Below are positions 33,297 to 41,140 of a stretch of DNA of 64,000 bases, piece after piece. The notes beneath the pieces were generated by a model. It was not told the origin of the DNA. It made no database searches and was given only the letters and a program-made list of their open reading frames with translations. Position 1 is the first letter of the stretch. Each line of letters opens with the position of its first letter. A program made the position numbers and the translations under genes. The DNA comes from Streptomyces sp. Ru62 (GTDB taxonomy: Bacteria > Actinomycetota > Actinomycetes > Streptomycetales > Streptomycetaceae), in the NCBI RefSeq assembly GCF_002920615.1, contig NZ_PQSU01000002.1, forward strand, positions 372,001 through 436,000, read 5' to 3'.

Positions 33297-33919
33297 GCCG
33301 TGCCTCCCAACGGGGACGGGTTCAGCTGGGCCAGCGCTTCGCGCAGTTCCACGCGGGCGCGGCGGGCCCGGGACTTGACCGTGCCCTCCGGTATGCCGAG
33401 GAGCCGGGCCGCCTCACGGGTGCTCAGCCCGTCGACGACCGTCGCCCGCAGCACCTCCCGCAGCTCCGGGGAGATCCGGTCGAGCGCGGTGCCCACGTCG
33501 CCGTACTCCAGACCCGCCAGCACCCGGTCCTCGGCGGACGGCGCGGCGGCGGACTCGTACCGCCCGGAGGACTCCGGTACCGGCAACGGTGCCGCGGCCC
33601 GCGCGGCCCGCTCCTGCGCCCGCCGCGCGTCGACCAGCCGGCGCGCGGCGATCGTCCACAGCCAGCCGCCGGCCTCCTGCCCGCGGTGCCCGGCCGCCGA
33701 CCGCCACACCGTGACGAACGTGTCCTGGAGCACCTCCCGCACCAGCTCGGGGTCGGCGCACCGGCGCGTCAGCCGCGCGTGCAGCCACCCGGCGTGCCGG
33801 TCGTAGAGGGCGGCCATCGCCGAGGCGTCCCCGTGCGCGACGGCCCGCAACAGGGCCGCGTCCCCGCCGCTCCCGTCGTCCTTCTCCCGCTGGCCCCCCA
33901 TGGGGCGGAACAGTCTCAC
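33293..33919 (-). CDS. ECF-type RNA polymerase sigma factor
   Basis: This roughly 208-residue protein has sigma region 2 (LYDRHAGWLHARLTRRCADPELVREVLQDTFVTVWRSA, then WLWTIAARRLVDARRA) and region 4 ([48 protein letters not shown]). Regions 1 and 3 are absent, as expected for ECF sigma factors. I prefer the GTG at 33919 because GAGG precedes it; ATG 33901 and ATG 33937 are alternatives. It is cotranscribed with its zinc-finger anti-sigma factor and is probably autoregulated. Targets may include the ABC genes downstream. Confidence 0.9.
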   Translation of the reverse strand: MRLFRPMGGQREKDDGSGGDAALLRAVAHGDASAMAALYDRHAGWLHARLTRRCADPELVREVLQDTFVTVWRSAAGHRGQEAGGWLWTIAARRLVDARRAQERAARAAAPLPVPESSGRYESAAAPSAEDRVLAGLEYGDVGTALDRISPELREVLRATVVDGLSTREAARLLGIPEGTVKSRARRARVELREALAQLNPSPLGGTA

Positions 33920-33940
33920 ACCCCCTCTATCGATCACCGG

Positions 33941-33982
33941 ACCGGTGCCGGATCACCCGGATCACCCCCGGCACCGGTTTTT
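33941..33982 (+). terminator. Hairpin plus T5: intrinsic terminator or attenuator upstream of malQ
   Basis: Perfect 11-bp stem ACCGGTGCCGG / CCGGCACCGGT (33941-33951, 33968-33978) with a 16-nt loop containing two GGATCACCC-type repeats. TTTTT follows at 33978-33982 on the plus strand. This is the best rho-independent terminator in the window by sequence, yet it lies in a divergent promoter region with no plus-strand gene behind it. Confidence 0.6.
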
Positions 33983-34068
33983 GCCGCGCGTGGCGGCGGG
34001 CTCACGGGGTAGGCCTGCCCGTAACCCGTCCAAAGCCGCAGCATCCGCGCACCGACAAGGAGGCCCCC

Positions 34069-34314
34069 GTGGCCGCACCGGCCCGACTCACGATCCCGGC
34101 CCAGCTCAAACCCGTGGCGGAGCCGTCCGCCGAGACCGACACGACGTCGCTGTGCGTCTTCAGCGCGGAGAGCGCCTGCGCCCAGGCACCGCTGACCAGC
34201 GAGCCGCCGCTGCCCGACGCCGAGCCCCTGACCAGTGAGCCCCCGCTCGCCGAGGCCGCCCCGCTGACCAGCGAGTCCGACCCGGTCCCGGACTCCTTCG
34301 CGCCGGGGCTGTAG
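34069..34314 (+). CDS. 81-residue acidic Pro-rich repeat peptide coupled to malQ, unknown function
   Basis: The GTG at 34069 has AAGGAGG 5 nt upstream, one of the strongest SDs here. The product has no signal peptide, two cysteines (SLCVFSAESAC), and a C-terminal tail with three imperfect PLTSE-containing units about 12 residues apart (APLTSEPPLPDAE, PLTSEPPLAEAA, PLTSESDPVPDS). Its TAG abuts the malQ ATG, so malQ translation depends on ribosomes finishing this ORF. I recognise no family. It may be a leader peptide, a small MalQ partner, or a peptide precursor. Confidence 0.65.
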   Translation: MAAPARLTIPAQLKPVAEPSAETDTTSLCVFSAESACAQAPLTSEPPLPDAEPLTSEPPLAEAAPLTSESDPVPDSFAPGL

Positions 34315-36387
34315 ATGGCCGCGGCGCCCGACGAGCACCCCACCGCGGACCTCGCCCGGCTCGCCGAGCTGCACGGGGTCGCCACGTCCTACCGCCCCGC
34401 CCCGGACCGTACCGTCCAGGTCCCCGCCTCCGCCGTGACCGCCGCCCTCGCCGCCCTCGGTGTCCACGCGGACGGCCCGGACGCCGTGCGCGCCGCCCTC
34501 GCCGCCCGGGAACGCGAGCTGCGCGAGCGCCTGCTGCCGCCGACGCTGGTCCAGTGGGCCGGCGCGGAACCGCCCGCCGCCCTCACCGCGCTGCCCGCCG
34601 GCACCCGGCTGCGCGTCGAGACCGAGGACGGCCAGGAGCGGGACGGCGCCGGGGATCTTCCGCTCGGCGTCCACCGGCTGACCGCCACCGCGCCCGACGG
34701 GCGGACCGGTGAGACGTCTCTCGTCGTCGCCCCGGACCGGCTGCCCGCCCCGCCCGGCCGCTCCTACGGCCTCCTCGTCCAGCTCTACTCCCTGCTCTCC
34801 CACCGCTCCTGGGGCATGGGCGACCTCGCCGACCTCGCCGAGCTGGCCGGCTGGGCCGGACGCACCGCCGGCGCCGGATTCGTCCAGGTCAACCCGCTGC
34901 ACGCGGCCGTACCCGGCGCCCCCACCGACCCCTCCCCGTACCGTCCCTCCTCCCGCCGCTTCCCCGACCCCGTCCACCTGCGGATCGAGGACGTCCCCGA
35001 GTACGCCTACGTCGAGGACCGCGAGCGGCTCGGCGGCCTGCTGGAGCGGGCCGGGCGGCTGCGCGCCGCCGTCCTGGAGAAGGGCGCCCTCATCGACCGC
35101 GACGCGGTGTGGGAGCTGAAGCGGGAGGCGCTGGAGCTGGTCGCGCGGGTGCCCCTCGGGCCCGGCCGCCAGGCCGCCTACGACGCCTTCCGCGCCGCCC
35201 ACGGCCGGGCTCTGGACGACCACGCCACCTGGTGCGCGCTCGCCGAGGTCCACGGTTCCGACTGGCACCGCTGGCCGGACGGGCTGCGGGACCCCCGCTC
35301 GGCCGCCACCGCCCGGGCGCGCGGGGAGCTCGCCGACCGGGTGGAGTTCCACACGCGCCTCGCCTGGCTCACCGACGGCCAGCTCCGCGCCGCCCAGCGC
35401 GCCGCCCGCGAGGCCGGCATGCCGGTCGGGATCGTGCACGACCTCGCCGTAGGCGTGCACCCGGCGGGCGCCGACGCCTGGGCCCAGCAGGACGTGTTCG
35501 CCGCCGGGATGTCCGTCGGCGCCCCGCCGGACGCCTTCAACGCCCGGGGCCAGGACTGGGGCCTGCCGCCCTGGCGCCCCGACCGGCTCGCCGCGACCGG
35601 CCACGCCCCCTACCGCGACCTGCTGCGCGCCCTGTTCCGCTACGCCGGTGCCCTGCGCATCGACCACGTCATGGGCCTGTTCCGGCTCTGGTGGGTCCCC
35701 CAGGGCAGCCCGCCCACCGACGGCACCTACGTCCGCTACGACGCCGACGCCATGCTCGCGATCCTGGCCCTGGAGGCGGCCCGCGCGGGCGCCGTCGTGA
35801 TCGGCGAGGACCTGGGCACCGTCGAACCCGGCGTGCGCGAGACGCTCCAGCGGCGCGGGGTGCTCGGCACCTCCGTGCTCTGGTTCGAACGGGACTGGGA
35901 GGGCGACGGCCACCCGCTGCCGCCCGAGCGCTGGCGCGCCGACTGCCTCGCCACCGCCACCACCCACGACCTGCCGCCCACCGCGGCCCGGCTGACCGGC
36001 GACCATGTCGAGCTGCGCGACCGCCTCGGCCTGCTGACCCGTTCGGCCGCCGAGGAACGCGCGGAGGCCGCCGCCGACACCGCGGAGTGGCTCGCCCTGC
36101 TCGGCAGCCTCGGTCTGCTGGACAGCCCGGCGGCCGGACCGCCCGGCTCCGACGAGGAGGAGGAGATCCGCGCCGTCCACCGCTTCCTGCTGCGCACCCC
36201 CGCCCGGCTGATCGGGGTCTGGCTCCCGGACGGCGTCGGCGACCGCCGCCCGCAGAACCTGCCGGGCACCTGGGACCAGTACCCGAACTGGCGGCTGCCG
36301 GTCGCGGGCTCCGACGGCCGCCCGGTGCCGCTGGAGGAACTGGTGGCCTCACCCCGGCTCAGGGCCCTGCTGGAGGTGCTGCGCTGA
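34315..36387 (+). CDS. malQ: 4-alpha-glucanotransferase (amylomaltase), GH77
   Basis: This 690-residue protein has an N-terminal domain of about 150 residues typical of actinobacterial MalQ, then a GH77 barrel. SYGLLVQLYSLLSHRSWGMGDLADL, VQVNPLHAA and DPSPYRPSSRRFPDPVHLRIEDVPEY give the substrate-binding features. Catalytic residues are D450 in LRIDHVMGLFRLW (nucleophile), E498 in VIGEDLGTVEPGV (acid/base) and D552 in TTHDLPPTAARL. The enzyme transfers maltodextrin segments between alpha-1,4-glucans in maltose/glycogen metabolism. Its ATG directly follows the TAG of the 81-residue ORF and has no SD of its own. Confidence 0.96.
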   Translation: MAAAPDEHPTADLARLAELHGVATSYRPAPDRTVQVPASAVTAALAALGVHADGPDAVRAALAARERELRERLLPPTLVQWAGAEPPAALTALPAGTRLRVETEDGQERDGAGDLPLGVHRLTATAPDGRTGETSLVVAPDRLPAPPGRSYGLLVQLYSLLSHRSWGMGDLADLAELAGWAGRTAGAGFVQVNPLHAAVPGAPTDPSPYRPSSRRFPDPVHLRIEDVPEYAYVEDRERLGGLLERAGRLRAAVLEKGALIDRDAVWELKREALELVARVPLGPGRQAAYDAFRAAHGRALDDHATWCALAEVHGSDWHRWPDGLRDPRSAATARARGELADRVEFHTRLAWLTDGQLRAAQRAAREAGMPVGIVHDLAVGVHPAGADAWAQQDVFAAGMSVGAPPDAFNARGQDWGLPPWRPDRLAATGHAPYRDLLRALFRYAGALRIDHVMGLFRLWWVPQGSPPTDGTYVRYDADAMLAILALEAARAGAVVIGEDLGTVEPGVRETLQRRGVLGTSVLWFERDWEGDGHPLPPERWRADCLATATTHDLPPTAARLTGDHVELRDRLGLLTRSAAEERAEAAADTAEWLALLGSLGLLDSPAAGPPGSDEEEEIRAVHRFLLRTPARLIGVWLPDGVGDRRPQNLPGTWDQYPNWRLPVAGSDGRPVPLEELVASPRLRALLEVLR

Positions 36388-36441
36388 CCGCCCCCGTCCC
36401 CGTACGGGCACCCCGGCCGCGCGGCCCCGACGGCGGTTCGC

Positions 36442-36447
36442 TAACGT
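36442..36447 (+). promoter_or_regulatory. -10 hexamer giving a probable leaderless mRNA
   Basis: TAACGT ends exactly 7 nt before the G of the GTG at 36454, with no SD sequence between. The geometry is identical to 3956 and 57086. Confidence 0.55.
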
Positions 36448-36453
36448 GATTCC

Positions 36454-36735
36454 GTGGACAAGAAGAACGCCCTGCGCGCCGGCGCCCTGGCCGCCGGTAC
36501 GACGCTGATGATGCTGCTCATGTCGTCCCCCGCGCTCGCGCTGACCCGCGACGACGGTGACGACCCCGGCAAGGGCCTGAGCGTCATCGAGACGCTGGGC
36601 CTCTACGTCTTCGCCCCGGTGGTGCTGTTCCTGGTCATCGCCGGTCTGGTGATGGCCCTCGACAAGTCCCGGGCCAAGAAGGACACCACCTCGTCCAACA
36701 TCAACGTCAAGTCCGACGCCCGGGCCAAGGCCTGA
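36454..36735 (+). CDS. Small membrane protein with signal-like N-terminus, unknown function
   Basis: This 93-residue protein starts at GTG 36454 (DKKNALRAGAL). An N-terminal hydrophobic segment ending SSPALA resembles a signal peptide. A short acidic stretch (TRDDGDDPGKG) follows, then a transmembrane helix LYVFAPVVLFLVIAGLVMAL and a positively charged tail KSRAKKDTTSSNINVKSDARAKA on the cytoplasmic side. The arrangement is that of a small single-span membrane protein. A strong bidirectional hairpin follows. Leaderless translation is likely. Confidence 0.75.
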   Translation: MDKKNALRAGALAAGTTLMMLLMSSPALALTRDDGDDPGKGLSVIETLGLYVFAPVVLFLVIAGLVMALDKSRAKKDTTSSNINVKSDARAKA

Positions 36736-36756
36736 GCGACCGTCGGTCCGTTCGCC

Positions 36757-36817
36757 GGGGGCGCCGGTCCTCCCGTCGGTACGCGCGCGAGCCGTACCCG
36801 GGTGGGACCGGCGCCCC
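36757..36817 (+). terminator. Terminator between the small membrane protein and tetR
   Basis: 13-bp perfect stem GGGGCGCCGGTCC / GGACCGGCGCCCC (36758-36770 and 36805-36817), 34-nt loop, followed on the plus strand by TGGCGTCTTT. Convergent genes on both sides make it a likely shared terminator. Confidence 0.6.
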
Positions 36818-36841
36818 TGGCGTCTTTCCCCGCCCCGCCGG

Positions 36842-37399
36842 TCAGGGGCTCGGCGCGGTCAGATAGCGCTGCACCGTCGGGCCCAGCCATGCCACCAGCT
36901 CCTCGCGGTGGAGCGCGCGGGCCGGCGGGAGCCGCAGCACGTAGCGGGTGAGGGCCAGCCCGAGGAGCTGGGCGGCGCACAGCGCGGCCCGCGCGGGGAC
37001 CTGCTCGGGGTCCGGGCACACCTGGCGGGCCACCGGCAGCAGTTGCTCCCGGAAGATGCCCTGCATCCGTTCGGCCCCGGCGTCGTTGGTGGCCCCGACC
37101 CGGAGGACGGCCGTCAGCTCGTCGTTCTCCTCCCACAGGTCGACGAAGTGGCCGACCAGTGTGCGGCCCACCTCCTCGCGGGGCACCGGCGCCAGGTCGG
37201 GCAGCCGCAGATCGAGCGCGACGGCCGCGGCGAACAGGCCCTCCTTGCTGCCGAAGTACCGCATCACCATGGACGGGTCGATCCGCGCGTCCCTGGCGAT
37301 GGCCCGGATGGTGGCCCGCTCGTAGCCGTCGGCGGCGAAGCGGTCGCGGGCGGCGGCGAGGATGGCGGCGCGGGTGGCGTCGGAGCGGCGTGCTGTCAT
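36842..37399 (-). CDS. TetR-family transcriptional regulator
   Basis: This 185-residue protein starts MTARRSDATRAAILAAARDRFAADGYERATIRAIARDARIDPSMVMRYFGSKEGLFAAAV, a complete TetR helix-turn-helix domain. The helical ligand-binding domain that follows (DLWEENDELTAVLRVGATNDAGAERMQ) matches the usual family length. The ATG at 37399 is chosen because upstream in-frame sequence is the operator region. It is divergent from an FAD monooxygenase, with an array of six operator-like repeats between the two start codons, so it should repress both genes until a small-molecule ligand binds. Confidence 0.92.
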   Translation of the reverse strand: MTARRSDATRAAILAAARDRFAADGYERATIRAIARDARIDPSMVMRYFGSKEGLFAAAVALDLRLPDLAPVPREEVGRTLVGHFVDLWEENDELTAVLRVGATNDAGAERMQGIFREQLLPVARQVCPDPEQVPARAALCAAQLLGLALTRYVLRLPPARALHREELVAWLGPTVQRYLTAPSP

Positions 37400-37401
37400 G
37401 C

Positions 37402-37511
37402 CAACGAGCGTAGGCCAACCGGTGTTGGCCAACAAGTGTTGACTCCACCTCCAGGCCGGGCCTACCGTTGCCAACAAGCGTTGACCAACGCACGTTGGCC
37501 AACAGGTGTAG
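37402..37511. promoter_or_regulatory. Array of six CAAC-N4-GTTG operator repeats
   Basis: CAAC-N4-GTTG (or GTAG) occurs at 37402, 37416, 37430, 37472, 37486 and 37500. Each trio has exact 14-bp spacing; the trios begin 70 bp apart and the gap between 37430 and 37472 is 42 bp (3 x 14). The outermost copy of each trio is the imperfect GTAG form. The copy at 37416 extends to GGCCAAC-N4-GTTGGCC. The array fills the gap between tetR and the monooxygenase. Confidence 0.75.
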
Positions 37512-37529
37512 GCACCCCAGGAGGCCACC

Positions 37530-39038
37530 ATGACCGGCACCACGGGCTCCACCAGCACTGACGGCACCACCGGCACCCCCGCCCCCCGCGTCCTCGTCGT
37601 CGGCTCCGGCCCCACCGGCCTCCTCCTCGCCGGCGATCTCGCCACGGCCGGCGTCCCGGTCACCGTCGTCGAGAAGCGCCGGCACAGGATCAGCAACCTC
37701 TCCCGCGCCTTCGTCCTGCACGCCCGCACCCTCGAACAGCTCGACGCGCGGGGCCTCGCCGACGGCCTGGAGTCCGTGGGGCAGCCCCTGGACCGGCTCC
37801 GCCTGTTCGGCCGGCTCACCGTCGACCTCTCCACGCTCCCCTCCCGCTACCGCCACCTCCTCGTCCTCCCGCAGTACGAGGTCGAGAAGGCGCTGGAGCG
37901 GCGGGCGGTCGAGGCGGGGGCCGAGTTCCGGTACGAGACGGAGCTGACCGGGCTCACCCAGGACGCGGACGGGGTGACGGTCGAGGCCGGCGGGCCGGAG
38001 GGCCGTACGGAGACGCTGCGGGCCGCGTACGTCGTCGGCGCGGACGGCATGCGCAGCGCCGTGCGGCAGGCGATCGGGTTGCCGTTCCCGGGCCGGTCGG
38101 TGATCCGGTCCGTCGTGCTCGCCGACGTCCGGCTCGCCGAGCAGCCGCCGACCCTGCTGACGGTCAACGCGGTCGGCGACGCGTTCGCCTTCCTCGCCCC
38201 CTTCGGCGACGGCTACCACCGGGTGATCGGCTGGCACAGGGGCCGTGACGTCCCGGACAGCGAGCCGCTGGACCTCGCCGAGATCAAGGAGATCACCCGC
38301 CTCGCCCTGGGCCGGGACTTCGGGATGCACGACGCCCGCTGGATGTCCCGCTTCCACAGCGACGAGCGCCAGGCGCCGGCCTACCGGGTCGGGCGGGTCT
38401 TCCTGGCCGGGGACGCCGCGCACGTGCACACCCCGGCCGGCGGCCAGGGCATGAACACCGGGCTGCAGGACGCCGCGAACCTGAGCTGGAAGCTCGCCGC
38501 GGTGGCCGGCGGGCACGCGGACCCCGCGCTGCTCGACACCTACCAGGCCGAGCGGCACCCCGTCGGCCGGGCGGTGCTGCGCAGCAGCGGCGGGATCGTC
38601 CGCCTCGCCATGGCCAAGCGCCCCTGGACGCTGGCGGCGCGCGGGGCCCTCACCGCGTTCCTCGACGCGGTCGGCCCGGCCCGGCGCAGGGTCGCCGGCC
38701 AGATCACCGGCATCGGCCACCGCTACCCGGCGCCCCGCGGCGCCCATCCGCTCACCGGGGCCCGCGTCCCGGACGTGGACCTGGCCGGCGGGGGACGGCT
38801 GTACGAGGCGCTGCGCGGCGGCCGGTTCGTGCTGATCACCCCGGAGCCCTACGAGGCGGGGGCCGGCCGCGCGGACCGCCTGGCCGTGGCCCGGTGGGCG
38901 GCCGGCCGCCGTACCACCGTGCTGGTGCGCCCCGACGGTCACGCGGCCTGGGCCGCCGACTCGGCCGACCCGGCACGGATCGAGGCGGCGCTCGCCCACC
39001 ACATCGGCACCGCCGTTCCCGCCGGCCCCACCGAGTGA
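37530..39038 (+). CDS. FAD-dependent aromatic monooxygenase
   Basis: This 502-residue protein is of the p-hydroxybenzoate-hydroxylase class. It has GXGXXG-type RVLVVGSGPTGLLLAGDLATAGVPVTVVEKR, the DG motif YVVGADGMRSAVRQAIG, and the FAD ribose motif RVFLAGDAAHVHTPAGGQGMNTGLQDAANLSWKLA. A C-terminal thioredoxin-like domain follows (from about 405), as in polyketide and antibiotic hydroxylases. It uses NAD(P)H and O2 to hydroxylate an aromatic substrate, for biosynthesis, degradation or drug inactivation. AGGAGG lies just upstream of the ATG. Control by the divergent TetR is inferred from the operator array. Confidence 0.94.
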   Translation: MTGTTGSTSTDGTTGTPAPRVLVVGSGPTGLLLAGDLATAGVPVTVVEKRRHRISNLSRAFVLHARTLEQLDARGLADGLESVGQPLDRLRLFGRLTVDLSTLPSRYRHLLVLPQYEVEKALERRAVEAGAEFRYETELTGLTQDADGVTVEAGGPEGRTETLRAAYVVGADGMRSAVRQAIGLPFPGRSVIRSVVLADVRLAEQPPTLLTVNAVGDAFAFLAPFGDGYHRVIGWHRGRDVPDSEPLDLAEIKEITRLALGRDFGMHDARWMSRFHSDERQAPAYRVGRVFLAGDAAHVHTPAGGQGMNTGLQDAANLSWKLAAVAGGHADPALLDTYQAERHPVGRAVLRSSGGIVRLAMAKRPWTLAARGALTAFLDAVGPARRRVAGQITGIGHRYPAPRGAHPLTGARVPDVDLAGGGRLYEALRGGRFVLITPEPYEAGAGRADRLAVARWAAGRRTTVLVRPDGHAAWAADSADPARIEAALAHHIGTAVPAGPTE

Positions 39039-39051
39039 CGTGCGGTGACGG

Positions 39052-39561
39052 TTACGACGGCTGCTCGGCCGTCGCGTCCAGCAGCTTCCGCAGCAGGCCG
39101 GCCAGTCGGCCGGCCTCCTCGGGGTCCAGGGCGGACAGGGCGGCGCTCTCCTGGGCCAGCCCGGCGCCCACCGCCTCGTCGATCAGCCGCAGCCCCTCCT
39201 CGGTGAGGGTCACCCTCAGGCCGCGCCGGTCGTGCGGATCGGGGGAGCGGCGCAGCAGTCCCGCGCGCTCCAGCTTGTCGAGCCGGCCGGTCATGCCGCC
39301 CGTGGTGAGCATGAGGGTGGCCGACAGCTCGCGGGGCGAGAGGGTGTACGGCTCGCCGGACCGGCGCAGGGTGGCCAGGACGTCGAACTCGCCGCGGGAG
39401 ATGCCGTAGGGCTTGTACGCCCTCTCCATCCGGTCGCCCATCGCGCGCGAGAGCCGGAAGATCCGGCCGAAGACCTCCATCGCCCGGGTGTCCAGGTCGG
39501 GCCGCACGTGCGCCCACTGCTCGATGATCGCGTCGACGGGGTCCGTGGGCTGTGGCTGCAT
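39052..39561 (-). CDS. MarR-family transcriptional regulator
   Basis: This 169-residue protein starts at MQPQPTDPVDAIIEQWAHVRPDLD. Its winged-helix core is AYKPYGISRGEFDVLATLRRSGEPYTLSPRELSATLMLTTGGMTGRLDKLERAGLLRRSPDPHDRRGLRVTLTEEG, which includes the DxRG-type wing. Length and order match the family. It is divergent from an EamA exporter, with a 26-bp palindrome in the gap, so it probably represses both and is released by an exported compound. Confidence 0.93.
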   Translation of the reverse strand: MQPQPTDPVDAIIEQWAHVRPDLDTRAMEVFGRIFRLSRAMGDRMERAYKPYGISRGEFDVLATLRRSGEPYTLSPRELSATLMLTTGGMTGRLDKLERAGLLRRSPDPHDRRGLRVTLTEEGLRLIDEAVGAGLAQESAALSALDPEEAGRLAGLLRKLLDATAEQPS

Positions 39562-39612
39562 GCGCAGAGTATCGGCCCAGTTCCGCTCGCCCGCAAGAAA
39601 GCCACTCGACGC

Positions 39613-39638
39613 TAAGTAGCTTGGAGCTAAGCTACTTA
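39613..39638. promoter_or_regulatory. MarR operator palindrome
   Basis: TAAGTAGCTT-N6-AAGCTACTTA is a perfect inverted repeat with 10-bp arms, conspicuously A/T-rich for this genome. It is midway between the divergent MarR (39561) and EamA (39683) start codons. Confidence 0.75.
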
Positions 39639-39682
39639 CAGGCGAGCCACCAGGCAGCCACGCCCGCGGAAGGGACCCTCCC

Positions 39683-40639
39683 ATGCCGACCCGTCCCCTC
39701 ACCCCAGTCATCGCCGTCACCGCCCTCGCCCCGGTCTCCTGGGGCACCACCTACGCGGTCACCACCGAGTTCCTGCCGCCGGACCGCCCCCTGTTCACGG
39801 CCCTGATGCGAGCCCTGCCCGCCGGGCTGCTGCTGCTCGCGCTCACCCGGGTGCTGCCGCGCGGTGCCTGGTGGGCCAAGGCGGCCGTGCTCGGGGCGCT
39901 GAACATCGGCGCGTTCTTCCCGCTGCTGTTCGTCGCGGCGTACCGGCTGCCCGGCGGGATGGCCGCGGTCGTCGGCTCGGCCGGCCCGCTGTTCGTCGTC
40001 GGGCTCTCGGCCCTGCTCCTCGGGCAGCGGCCGGCCCCGCGCACGCTGCTCACCGGGCTGGTGGCCGCGTTCGGCGTCAGCCTCGTCGTACTGAAGGGGG
40101 CCGGCGCGCTCGACCTCGTCGGCGTCCTCGCGGCGCTCGCGTCCACCGCGGCCATGGCCGCCGGCACCGTGCTGACCAAGCGCTGGGGCCGCCCGGACGG
40201 GGTCGGTCCGCTCGCGCTCACCGGCTGGCAGCTCACCGCGGGCGGCTTGCTCATCGCCCCGGTCGCCCTCCTGGCCGAGGGCGCCCCGCCCGCCCTCGAC
40301 GCCCGTGCCGCCGGCGGCTACCTCTACCTCGCCCTGGCCAACACGGCCGTCGCCTACTGGCTCTGGTTCCGCGGCATCGGCCGGCTCTCCGCCACCCAGG
40401 CCGCCTTCCTCGGCCCCCTCTCCCCGCTGACCGCGGCGGTCACCGGCTGGGCGGCCCTCGGCCAGACGCTCACCCCGGTGCAGCTCGCGGGCACGGCGCT
40501 GGCGTTCGGGGCGACGGTCGCGGGGCAGGGGGGAGGCGGGCGAGGAGCGTTCACCGGACGGAAGCGGCGGCGGCCGGACGGTCACGGTCCGTCGCGGTCC
40601 GAGATGCTGACTCAGCGGAGGCCGGTTAGCGTGAAGTAA
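39683..40639 (+). CDS. EamA/DMT-family transporter
   Basis: This 318-residue protein has ten hydrophobic helices in two EamA repeats (PVIAVTALAPVSWGTTYAVTTEFLPPDRPLFTALMRALPAGLLLL and the second half GVLAALASTAAMAAGTVLTKRWG...LGPLSPLTAAVTGWAALGQTLT). The C-terminal 45 residues are charged and cytoplasmic. These permeases export metabolites, amino acids or drugs. It is controlled, by inference, by the divergent MarR. The 195 bp after it (40640-40834) hold only a short CGCCG/CGGCG hairpin and the flank of the next gene; no riboswitch was recognised. Confidence 0.92.
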   Translation: MPTRPLTPVIAVTALAPVSWGTTYAVTTEFLPPDRPLFTALMRALPAGLLLLALTRVLPRGAWWAKAAVLGALNIGAFFPLLFVAAYRLPGGMAAVVGSAGPLFVVGLSALLLGQRPAPRTLLTGLVAAFGVSLVVLKGAGALDLVGVLAALASTAAMAAGTVLTKRWGRPDGVGPLALTGWQLTAGGLLIAPVALLAEGAPPALDARAAGGYLYLALANTAVAYWLWFRGIGRLSATQAAFLGPLSPLTAAVTGWAALGQTLTPVQLAGTALAFGATVAGQGGGGRGAFTGRKRRRPDGHGPSRSEMLTQRRPVSVK

Positions 40640-40834
40640 AAGGGCCGCGACCAGGGGTGTGCCCGCCGCAGGCGGCGAGAGCCCTGTATCACCGGGGCGG
40701 CAGCCGCTGTGGCCAGGCCTGCTGCTCGTCCCCCGCGGCAACACCTACGACCGCGCCGTGACACGTTCGCACCGCGGCCGCGGCCATCGCCCCCGGACCG
40801 GAAACCCCGCGAGGGCGTGGAAGGAAGGTAGCCC

Positions 40835-41131
40835 ATGACAGCACGTAGCGTGAGGCGTCTCTTCGCGGTATCCACCGCCGGCGTCCTCCTGGCGGGTGGT
40901 GCCGCGATCGGTACGGCGGGTACGGCCTCGGCGTCCACCCCGCACCAGGTCACGACCAACCGCGGCTGCTTCGACCGCGGCTTCGGGTTCAACAACTGCT
41001 ACCGGAACGGCTTCTACGGGAACGGTTTCTACGGGAACGGTTTCTACGGCAACGGCTTCTACAACGGCTTCTACGGCTCGGGCTTCGCCCCCGGCTACGG
41101 CGGCGGCACCGTGGTGGTCGTCGTCAACTGA
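40835..41131 (+). CDS. Small secreted peptide with NGFYG repeats
   Basis: The 98-residue precursor starts MTARSVRRLFAVSTAG, with a clear Sec signal peptide and a probable cleavage after TASASA (about residue 34-36). The mature 60 or so residues hold two cysteines (RGCFDRGFGFNNCYRN), then five tandem N-G-F-Y(-G) units, and end in GGGTVVVVVN. Gly/Tyr/Phe/Asn-rich repeats with a valine tail recall self-assembling surface or silk-like proteins. It is not a chaplin (no chaplin domain). GGAAGG is upstream of the ATG. The function is unknown; a cell-surface role is inferred. Confidence 0.85.
   Translation: MTARSVRRLFAVSTAGVLLAGGAAIGTAGTASASTPHQVTTNRGCFDRGFGFNNCYRNGFYGNGFYGNGFYGNGFYNGFYGSGFAPGYGGGTVVVVVN
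41006..41077 (+). repeat. Tandem 15-bp repeat encoding NGFYG
   Basis: Five units AACGG(C/T)TTCTACGG(G/C) at 41006, 41021, 41036, 41051 (12 bp) and 41063. Near-identity at synonymous positions points to recent slippage or unequal exchange. Confidence 0.9.
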
Positions 41132-41140
41132 CAGCCGATC

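Noticed and set aside
40640..40834. Riboswitch (c-di-AMP, cobalamin or glycine type) in the leader of the NGFYG gene
   Set aside because: None of the conserved cores of those riboswitches is recognisable; only a short hairpin is seen.
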